Assembly (NCBI GenBank): GCA_021927905.1
Contig: BLLK01000046.1
Span: forward strand, 1 to 64,000
From: Chaetoceros tenuissimus
Taxonomy: Eukaryota; Bacillariophyta; Thalassiosirophyceae; Chaetocerotales; Chaetocerotaceae
Reading direction: 5' to 3'
DNA: 64,000 nucleotides
A model generated the notes under the pieces. It saw nothing but the letters and a program-made list of their open reading frames with translations, searched no databases and was not told the DNA's origin. This document shows positions 9,984-17,634 of the stretch, piece by piece. Made by a program: the position numbers and the translations under genes. Numbering within the stretch: position 1 is the stretch's first letter; each line of letters begins with the position of its first letter.

Positions 9984-11855
9984 TTATTTCTTTTTCAAGG
10001 CTTCTCTGATTGCTTTGAATCGGGCAACACAGTCCTTCTTTGTTTTCCCTTCTACTTCTTTCGCAATACTTGACCAACGCTCATTTTTGTCCATCGAAGA
10101 GGGGTACTTTGCAAGTGCGGCTTGGAGCTGTTTATCTTGGTCTCCTGTCCATTCGGTAGCTGGCTTTGTGTCTTTTGAGGTGGAAGTAGTTTCATTAGAT
10201 TTTTTCGTGACTGATAAAGAACTTGCCAACTGGTTGTATTTCTCGATACATTCTTCTTTGGTCCGTGGATCATCAAGTTTGCACATATTGTTCACGAATA
10301 GAGCAATTGCTTCCCATCTATTGGCTCCGCCTGCTGGATATTTTTTAACAGACTTTGTCAGTGCGGCGAGTTCTTCTTTACTCCACGGAGCTGCAGCACG
10401 AGCTGCGCGGGCAGCAGCTTCCTTCTTCTGTGCTTCAGCACGCTTGATTGCTCGCTCCCTTTCTGCAGCTTTTTTCTCTTTGGCAATATCATCTCTGAGG
10501 TTGTTGGCCTGATCAAAAATGAGTGATAAGTTCTTTGACTTTGACACTTCAGTTGCCAACATTTCAAGTTCTAATGCACTCATTTTATGACAAATTTCCT
10601 CAACATCATCATTCATGTCGTCTATACTTGGCCATGTTGGATCATCTTTTGCAGCGTCATTATCGTATTCAGCCAACGCCAATTTTCGAAGACCTTGCTT
10701 TGCTTTTCGCAACTTCTTCTTTTCTTGCTCTCGTTGAGCCTTTTGTTTTGCCTTCTCTTCTCTTTCAATTTCTTCCTGGCGAGCTTTTTTCTCTTCCTCT
10801 TGACGCTGCTTTTCTTTTCGCTCCTTTTCCTCTTGTTCGATCTTTTCTTTCTTCAGTCGTGCTTTCTCTTTTTTGTCATTTTCTATACGGATTCTTTCCC
10901 TTTTCAAGCGTGGATCAAGCTGCATGCTAGTCTCTACCAGTTTCGTTATTCTTGCCATTTCTTCCTTTTTCATTGCTTTTGCTTGCCTTGCGATCTCTTT
11001 CTCCATCCAACGCTTTTCGTATCTATCGGAAGCCAAGTTAGTATCATGCTCTGTTATCTTTGTAGCTTTGAGTGTAAAATCTCTCCATGATTGAAATGAT
11101 GCCCAATAATCGTAAAACTCATGCACTTCTTTAATGCTAGATTTCTCATCTCCGATAGACGGAAGATTCATAGACCCATTTTTATCTTTCTTTCCTTTGC
11201 TACGTTTCATTTTTCTCTGCCTTGCTTCTTTAGCTTTATTCTGATCAGGATCATTCTCTGCAGCAAATCTCAGATTTCTTTCAAAACAGTCACCAAAAAC
11301 TTTATAGAAATCTGACTCTTTTGAAATATCTGATGCCGTAGGAATACTCTCGTCGAAATCAACTGTTGAGTCGTATGACTTCCTCTTGGCGGCATCTGAT
11401 AGAGTCTCAAAAGCTTCTTTTACCTTCAAAAAGACTGGATCGTCCCCACTACTATCTTTGGACTCCTTATTAGTCCCTTCCTTATCCGGGTGATATTTCA
11501 GACATGCTTTGTGAAATGCTCTCTTGATTTGCTCAGGAGTTGAGTGCATTTTGATACCACCCAATACGTCATAAAAGCTCAGATTCTCTAGCTCTTCATT
11601 TGAGAGTTTGTTCAGATCTATGACAGTCTTGTTCTCTTTAACTTTCTTAGAGTTTACAATATCATTAATGTCATTCAAACTAGAAGTTTCAGAACCTTCA
11701 TTGAAAGATGAATGGTGAAGAAATTGAATTCTACTGTCTCTCCTCGCTCGATATGCTAAATATTTTTCTGTACCACATTGGACACGGCCCCTTGGAACAA
11801 CATCTGGAAAGTCTAGTTTAGCAAGTGGAACTATTCTTATGTTTTGAGCAGTCAT
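9984..11855 (-). CDS. ZUO1: Zuotin / DNAJC2, ribosome-associated J-protein
   Basis: A single 623-residue exon. The J-domain lies at about residues 90-165 with the HPD motif in KYHPDKEG. It is followed by the zuotin homology region (FYDYWASFQSWRDF) and a long charged lysine/glutamate helix that contacts the ribosome. Two SANT/Myb domains close the protein (APWSKEELAALTKSVKKYP and EWTGDQDKQLQAALAKYP), as in animal, plant and protist DNAJC2 and unlike yeast Zuo1, which lacks SANT repeats. It is the J-partner of an Hsp70 at the ribosome exit tunnel and helps fold nascent chains. The SANT domains suggest an added chromatin role. It is convergent with the SET-domain gene (47 bases apart). Confidence 0.93.
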   Translation of the reverse strand: MTAQNIRIVPLAKLDFPDVVPRGRVQCGTEKYLAYRARRDSRIQFLHHSSFNEGSETSSLNDINDIVNSKKVKENKTVIDLNKLSNEELENLSFYDVLGGIKMHSTPEQIKRAFHKACLKYHPDKEGTNKESKDSSGDDPVFLKVKEAFETLSDAAKRKSYDSTVDFDESIPTASDISKESDFYKVFGDCFERNLRFAAENDPDQNKAKEARQRKMKRSKGKKDKNGSMNLPSIGDEKSSIKEVHEFYDYWASFQSWRDFTLKATKITEHDTNLASDRYEKRWMEKEIARQAKAMKKEEMARITKLVETSMQLDPRLKRERIRIENDKKEKARLKKEKIEQEEKERKEKQRQEEEKKARQEEIEREEKAKQKAQREQEKKKLRKAKQGLRKLALAEYDNDAAKDDPTWPSIDDMNDDVEEICHKMSALELEMLATEVSKSKNLSLIFDQANNLRDDIAKEKKAAERERAIKRAEAQKKEAAARAARAAAPWSKEELAALTKSVKKYPAGGANRWEAIALFVNNMCKLDDPRTKEECIEKYNQLASSLSVTKKSNETTSTSKDTKPATEWTGDQDKQLQAALAKYPSSMDKNERWSSIAKEVEGKTKKDCVARFKAIREALKKK

Positions 11856-12219
11856 GATAAAGAGTAGTTGGAAAATTATGAAGTAAACAAATGTGTTTGG
11901 AAAAATGCTTCCACAGTTTCATCAGTCATCACAGTGTTGAGATTTATTGAGAAATGAATGGCTGTGCTTCAAAATTAAAATGCAACTAAAAGGCCGATCT
12001 ATAACCTATAGTACAATTCTATACTATGTAAATTGAACAAAAAAGATGATAATTTACGTAATTTTTCATTAATAGTGTGAGGTACTGAACGATGAGGTAG
12101 TCTATGTTTAGTATTTTTGTAATAAATTTTAATTTTACTAATTATCAAACAGTCCATATTCATATAGAAATAATTCAATATCATCATTCACCCATATCTA
12201 TTCGCACAACATTACAAAG
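11856..12219. other. Intergenic region
   Basis: Sequence between the start of the zuotin gene and the 3' end of the glutathione peroxidase gene. It is AT-rich, with no supported gene. The part next to the peroxidase stop is annotated separately as a SECIS candidate. Confidence 0.5.
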
Positions 12220-12300
12220 TTTGTATCTCGAGCATCAATGTCAATGTTAAAAAACTTCTTCATTGAAACTGTCATTCATGTTGGCAGTGTGGGTAATTCA
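12220..12300 (-). promoter_or_regulatory. Candidate SECIS element in the peroxidase 3' UTR
   Basis: Downstream of the peroxidase stop on the minus strand there is ATGA (12279-12276), then 11 bases (atgacagtttc), then an AA, a loop, a return strand (aacattgacat) and TGAT (12237-12234). The two strands next to the quartets pair at most positions (A-T, T-A, G-C, C-G, A-T, G-T, T-A) with two or three mismatches. The order ATGA, about 11 bases, AA, return strand, TGAN is the eukaryotic SECIS layout. The helix below the quartet is weak, so this is a candidate only. Its place fits the in-frame UGA. Confidence 0.5.
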
Positions 12301-12315
12301 TTCAGAAAATTGATT

Positions 12316-13187
12316 CTATACACTCTGTAGTTCATCAATTATTGCGGCTTCCATTTCGAACAAAGTTTCTTTCTTTGAATAAAATCCAACAGGTACACCA
12401 TCGCGTCCAATTAAATATTTGAAGAAATTATGAGTTACATGATGATCGGGCAAATGTTTTTGAAGTGATTGGTAAACAGGGTTATGATCTAGTTTTGATT
12501 TGTGAAACAGCATAAAATTTGGATTATAGTATTGGTCACCAAGGAATCCTTTCACTTTCTCTTCTATTTCTTCGTTTGTACCTTGTTCTTGTCTGAAATC
12601 ATTCGTAGGAAAGGCCTTTGTGAATGCCTTGTTAGTTATTGCTCTTACGAGAAAAATGATACTTCTACTCCCAGAGCACTTACCAAAATCACCAGCTCAT
12701 CGAGATGATCGCCTTCCTTTGGAATTGAATATTTTTCCAAAAACGATTTTATATGAGAGTAGGTGAGTTCAGTCTTTCCTCATTCCGAGGCCACGTTTAT
12801 TACCAAGGCTACACGTCCAGCATAATTTGACAATTGAAAGAGTTCTCCCTTTTGTTTCATGGATGGATATTGAAGACTAAATATAGAATCTGTAGGGACT
12901 ACATCATCTTGTTGTGGTGCGTCTATCGCCCCTTCGTGAAAGACAGATTTTCTCAAGTGCTTGGTTTCGACTTTGTGTTCATGAGCAAACTTTTCACTAT
13001 AATGAGAGAAACGAAATCTCGCTGCAGCTATGGTCAACATTAAGACGATTAGGAACAATCCAAAATCGACCAGAAGAGATCGCTTTCTAATTCTTCGTCG
13101 TTTCCTTGAGCCGGATCTTGATCTAACATCAAGCGGTTCTTCTTCGGTGTCGACTTGCTTGGCTGCAGATGCACGAGAACGTAACAT
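12316..13187 (-). CDS. Selenocysteine-containing glutathione peroxidase, membrane-anchored
   Basis: Two exons, 13187-12684 and 12615-12316 (intron of 68 bases), give 267 residues if the TGA at 12782-12780 is read as selenocysteine (residue 136). The sequence before it, VALVINVASE, and after it, GKTELTYSHIKSFLEKY, match the active-site region of glutathione peroxidases, where this codon is Sec or Cys. Beyond the intron, VIL joins AFPTNDF, then PNFMLF and HNFFKYLIGRDG follow as in the family. An N-terminal hydrophobic stretch (residues about 40-60, LVDFGLFLIVLML) after a basic region suggests a signal anchor. It reduces peroxides with thiols. Two family positions differ: Gln of NQF is Asp and Trp of WNF is His. 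Confidence 0.85.
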
Positions 13188-13720
13188 TTCAACTGAACTA
13201 GCAGCGTAGATTCACACAGATAACGGTTGATTTGTTGAAACTAAGTGATATCATATAAGGTGTAAGGTGCAAGGTGCAAGGTATCGGTACAGATTTCACC
13301 ATATCAAGTCAACAAGTCAACAAGTCAAAATTCGAGGTTTCGAGGTAAAAGGTAAATCTTTTTCAATAATAATTTGAAAAGAGAACTCTTTTGAAAGGGG
13401 GAGAAAGGGGGGAGAAACAACAAAACAATAGGAAAAACAAAGAAAAGACAACTTCCAATGACTCCTTCTACTTGACTTTTTTGTTCCTCCTTTATTTACA
13501 TCGGCAATTTGTTTAGGACTCTTAAATTTTAATCAATTACAAACTAGGAATAGGGGACATATTTTCATTTATGACAGAGGATACTGGGAAATTATTTGAG
13601 AATGAAATATCAACTAAATTATAAATAAAATCGTACTCTACATGCTTTGAATTGCCTCCGAATATGAACGGAGAAAACTGGTCAAAATGTTATGAGGAGA
13701 TACAAAAACAGAGTCCTTGA
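13188..13720. other. Intergenic region with short tandem repeats
   Basis: It holds the promoter side of the peroxidase gene and the 3' side of the succinate dehydrogenase gene. Simple tandem repeats lie at about 13257-13282 (aaggtgc-type, three copies) and 13304-13330 (caagtcaa, three copies), followed by G-rich purine runs near 13395-13415. No gene is seen. Confidence 0.5.
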
Positions 13721-14700
13721 TTATGCCAGCTTCTTCTTGATGCTTGCAATTGCTTTTCCAGGGTTCAAATGCTTAGGACATACTTTGGTACAATTCATGA
13801 TAGTATGACATCTGTAGAGCTTGAATGCATCGTCGAGCTGGTCTAATCTCTCCTTTGTGTATCCATCACGAGAATCTTCAATCCAACGATAAGCTTGCAT
13901 CAAAACTGCTGGTCCAAGATATTTGTCAGAGTTCCACCAATATGAAGGACAAGAAGTACTACAGCAAGCACAAAGAATGCATTCGTACATTCCATCTAAT
14001 TTTGCGCGGTCCTCTCTACTCTGTAGGTATTCGGCTTGTCCTTCTTTCTTTCCTTCTTTATTCTTCAACCACGGCTCAATCGAACGATACTGCTCATAAA
14101 AGTTACTAAGATCTGGTACCAAATCTTTGATCACATACATGTGAGGAAGCGGATAAATCTTTGTCGCTTTACCGGAAGTATCTCCAGATCCTTTTGGTTC
14201 AATGTAACAGAGACATGCTAGTGTGTTTGTTCCGTCAATGTTCATTGCACAAGATCCGCAAATACCTTCACGACAAGAACGACGAAAGGTAAGGGTTGGG
14301 TCTTGCTCGTTCTTAATTTTGAGAAGAGCGTCAAGAACCATAGGACCACAGTCATTCAAGTCCACAGGATAAGTAGACAGATATGGTTTCTGTTCTTGTT
14401 CTGGGTCCCAACGATAAATTTTGAAGTACTTGATGCGTTCGGATTTTGGTGCAGAAGCATCGGATACTTTAAGGGATTCGGTTGAGAGACTACGAAACGA
14501 AACTCTTGCCACCGCTGAGGATTTGATATTATTCTTTAATCAATATTGGAAAATAGGAACAATGATTAGAAAAATGATTTACAAGTAGAAAAGTGCGAGT
14601 GTGAGTGCAAATGCAAGTCCGAGTCCATGTTCTTTTCCATCATGAAAAGGTTGGTTTCTTTTTCTCTTACCAGAAGGCGAGGACGTAATGCAAAAGCCAT
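13721..14700 (-). CDS. SDHB: Succinate dehydrogenase iron-sulfur subunit
   Basis: Exon 1 (14700-14671, ten codons [10 protein letters not shown]) joins exon 2 (14533-13721) across a 137-base intron to give 280 residues. Complex II subunit B passes electrons from the flavoprotein to ubiquinone in the inner mitochondrial membrane. All three cluster sites are intact: 2Fe-2S ([12 protein letters not shown] then LAC), 4Fe-4S ([12 protein letters not shown]) and 3Fe-4S ([18 protein letters not shown]). The spliced N-terminus is arginine/serine-rich without acids, a good mitochondrial presequence. Without the short first exon the only upstream start in this frame is a GTG at 14512, so the spliced ATG is preferred. 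An alternative acceptor (tcctcag) gives the wrong frame. Confidence 0.93.
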
Positions 14701-14991
14701 TTTCTTCCGTAAATTTAGTTTTTCTTGAAAATGAAGCAAAGAAGGGGTGTTGGTTTTTCCAGAGAATTATAGAATTGAAAGTCAATACTTTAAGTTGATG
14801 TTTTAGTTCGAGTTTGCATTGATGTTTGGCTTCTTCATTGAAACATCATCAATCCGTTGTGCTTCCCTTCTTTTCTTCTCTCTTTCGTCGTGTGAGTGTG
14901 ACGCGCCATTCTAATATAGCTAGCCTAGCTAGCTCGCTCTGGAGAAATTTCCCCCCCACTGAGTCTTGTTTAACTGTCAAAATAAGACTGA

Positions 14992-16329
14992 ATGCAGCCA
15001 ATGATGGGCTCTTGTTTTTTGTTTTACTTAGTTTTGATGATCCACAGAAACACAAACGATATCTCGTCTACTGCAGTTCAAAACTCGAAGTTGCAAACTG
15101 CATCCAACTACGACAAGAGTGGAAACTGTAGGAAAATTCCTGGTACTGCAGAGACTCCTAGAAACACAAACGTATTACATTTTTATCTGTTATTCTTTAT
15201 GAAGTCTCATAGTGCTTCAAATGCACAGAGGTTTACGTTTGATTCCACCCAAAAGGAAAGACAACAGCAACAGCAATCAATGAGATTTGAATACTCAACC
15301 CCAACTTTACGTAGACAGCCATCTCCTCTAATCTATAGTAAGTCAGTCACTCGTGGACATGAATCGATAGGAATGGCGGTTGACACAGCACATGAGCAAC
15401 ACAACGACAATAAAGACCAACACAACAAAAAAGGCAACAATAACGGTGATTACTTCCCAAGTAGGAGAGAATGCAAAATTTATGATGAAATTGACTGTCC
15501 TTCAGAGCGATGTCGACAAGACGACTCCACTATATCGTCAAACTATTCCCTAGATATTCATCTTCTTCATGTTACAAATACAATAGCTATTGAAGAGCAT
15601 CATAGATTGGACGACTACAATAACGACGAGCAACCATATTATAACTTCAGCCGATTCCCTTCCAGGCAAGAATATGGTATTCATAATATACTTGATGATG
15701 ATATCCAATATTCGGCATCAGGAACATTTCCCAAGGTGATTGAGATGAAAAAAAGAATTGAAAATGCTAGTACTTTAAAGCATGATGAAAACGAAATACA
15801 TTATGAAGAAGATAAAGATTCTTTGAGGTTGAAATCTATGAAATTTAAAGTTATGAATAGAGGTATAGATGATGAAATTGATGCATTGAAGAACCGAATA
15901 GTTTTGCTGGAAAGTTCACTTTGTGGTAGCACGTTTCATGATTATAACAAAAAGAAAGATTACAGTCCGTTATCAATAGGCAATGCTATCCAAAGCAGGA
16001 GTATACAACCTCACAATTTAGCAAAAAAATTGCATTTTGGAAATGCAATAGAAGGTAATAGCAAGAATACTTCCAGGACACCAGAAGATCGACAATCTCA
16101 TCTGTCTTCGTCCTCCAAAAAAGTGAAAGAGAGATCAGCACTTCCATTCAAACCTATCACAGCTTTGCGCCGAGTTGATAATAGAATAAAAAAGGGCGAG
16201 AAAACTCCATTAGGTAGAAAGCAAAGGGATCATGTAGGATCTTTTGGAATAACACCCACACCAGCTAAAACTGAGGTTGGCAAATTTGTGAATATGATGC
16301 TCTCTCCGCAACTGAAAAAAGCAGTCTAG
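14992..16329 (+). CDS. Unrecognised hydrophilic protein
   Basis: An open frame of 445 residues, family not recognised. It is rich in Q, N, D, H and S, with a short polyglutamine run (QQQQQ), low-complexity asparagine/histidine stretches and a short heptad-like segment (DDEIDALKNRIVLLESSL). The C-terminus is basic and ends with FGITPTPAKTEVGKFVNMML. The first 69 codons look less coding than the rest, and ATGs at 15199 and 15281 are plausible alternative starts. The first ATG of the frame is at 14992. No signal peptide or membrane span is seen after 15199. It may be a cytoskeletal or nuclear scaffold protein; this is only a guess. Confidence 0.55.
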   Translation: MQPMMGSCFLFYLVLMIHRNTNDISSTAVQNSKLQTASNYDKSGNCRKIPGTAETPRNTNVLHFYLLFFMKSHSASNAQRFTFDSTQKERQQQQQSMRFEYSTPTLRRQPSPLIYSKSVTRGHESIGMAVDTAHEQHNDNKDQHNKKGNNNGDYFPSRRECKIYDEIDCPSERCRQDDSTISSNYSLDIHLLHVTNTIAIEEHHRLDDYNNDEQPYYNFSRFPSRQEYGIHNILDDDIQYSASGTFPKVIEMKKRIENASTLKHDENEIHYEEDKDSLRLKSMKFKVMNRGIDDEIDALKNRIVLLESSLCGSTFHDYNKKKDYSPLSIGNAIQSRSIQPHNLAKKLHFGNAIEGNSKNTSRTPEDRQSHLSSSSKKVKERSALPFKPITALRRVDNRIKKGEKTPLGRKQRDHVGSFGITPTPAKTEVGKFVNMMLSPQLKKAV

Positions 16330-16956
16330 GTTATTATGTTTGCTTATAAATTCATAGTAGAAGAATCGCTTCCTAGATTATATGCATATATTTTTAAAAA
16401 ATCATCAAAGTTCGTGTATTTGTTGTTGCGAACAGTCTAACAAGCTTGAATGAGTTGTAACGATTTCTAGATTTTACTTATACATATTTCGTCTCAAACA
16501 TCAGTTGTTTGAACTCAAATGCTACAATAGAATTTTGCAAATAGTTAAAATATAAATCTAAATGAAGAAAATAGGTTCAATTTTAATTAATAGAGGGATA
16601 TCATGATGGCATTGAACTAAACTAATACAAAACCAAATAATATAACCGAACAATAACGCGTTAGAGTCGAGTCATTTGGTTCGGGACTAAGAAGGAAGGG
16701 AACCTTCAAAATATGACATTTCAGAACGCTTCTCAAGACAAAAGCAGTACATAGATATTGAATATTAGGATAATATTAACTAAGGGGCGAGAGAAGAGAA
16801 GCGGAAGCTGATCTTGTCATAAAATTTCATGCATACCCTTCCCCTCTTGTATGCATTTATTAAAAGTTGCAACTTTCATTATCTAGTTCACGCAATTATT
16901 ATTTTCAGCAAAGGCATGTAGTTTTCGGAACCTTATGATTTAGACAGAAGATTGAT
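16330..16956. other. Intergenic region
   Basis: AT-rich sequence. No gene, RNA or clear repeat seen. Confidence 0.5.
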
Positions 16957-17581
16957 ATGAATATTGATAACATGATTGCTGGTCAACGCTCTTCTGGAGA
17001 TGTGTTACCTTCCGTCTTCCGCAAACAATGTAAACCCAATCATGGTGTAACGCGCATTCAAGTGTAGCATAAAAATCCAAGATGCTAAGGCACTAAAGTC
17101 TAAAACTCGATGTAGATATCACAGAAGGAAAAGCCTAGACATTGCCAGACTCGAGAAGGAACTTGAACATCTCAGGAAGATTACTAGGAAAGAAGAGGAT
17201 GTTACCCTTCCTATCGGAGAATTACAGAAAGTACTTTCAAGGAGAAACAGTAAAGTTCAAGAATTGCAAAATGAGCTCGAACTGCGTAAGGAAAGAATGC
17301 AACAAGCTTTAGTTTATCTCATAGAGCTTGAAAGCGTGGTGGCAAGTTTGGAAAAGAAAACTTTGAGAACAAGTATATTTGAAGAGAAGATGCCACAGCT
17401 GATCGACCCTGCCAAATTTCCAAGCAAATGCTTTGGTGATGAACGATTTGAGAACAGTGAGATAAGTGATATCCATGTAGAAGTCATACAAGCGAAAGAT
17501 CGCAAATTAGCAGATCTTGAAAAGAGATTATCAATCAGCTACAAAGACCTCTCTACATTCATGCAAATGCAGAATATTTGA
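16957..17581 (+). pseudogene. Small coiled-coil protein, apparently frame-broken
   Basis: From the ATG at 16957 a frame runs 36 codons (MNIDNMIAGQRSSGDVLPSV...) to a TAG at 17065. An overlapping frame one base away opens at about 17056 and continues to 17581. It encodes a basic region (SKTRCRYHRRKS), then heptad-patterned coiled coil (IARLEKELEHLRKI, VQELQNELELRKERMQQALV), then a tail with DRKLADLEKRLSISYK. The second frame has no ATG near its beginning. A one-base frame break, an unseen intron, or an upstream exon elsewhere would explain it. I found no GT-AG pair that restores phase. Family not recognised. It is convergent with the helicase gene (53 bases). Confidence 0.4.
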
Positions 17582-17634
17582 CTACATAAAGTTACCCCTA
17601 AATAACAAAATATTAAGCATATCACACTTCTAAT

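Noticed and set aside
10015-11315. Long plus-strand frames over the zuotin gene
   Set aside because: Mirror images of the zuotin coding strand rich in F, S and L; no independent evidence.
12780-13187. Truncated 135-residue membrane protein ending at the UGA
   Set aside because: Family sequence goes on beyond the UGA in the same frame and across an intron; reading it as selenocysteine explains everything.
13721-14512. Succinate dehydrogenase subunit starting at a GTG at 14512
   Set aside because: A spliced ATG exon at 14700-14671 gives a proper mitochondrial presequence in frame.
14826-15131. Plus-strand frame before the unknown 445-residue protein
   Set aside because: Starts only with TTG and overlaps the better frame; no family pattern.
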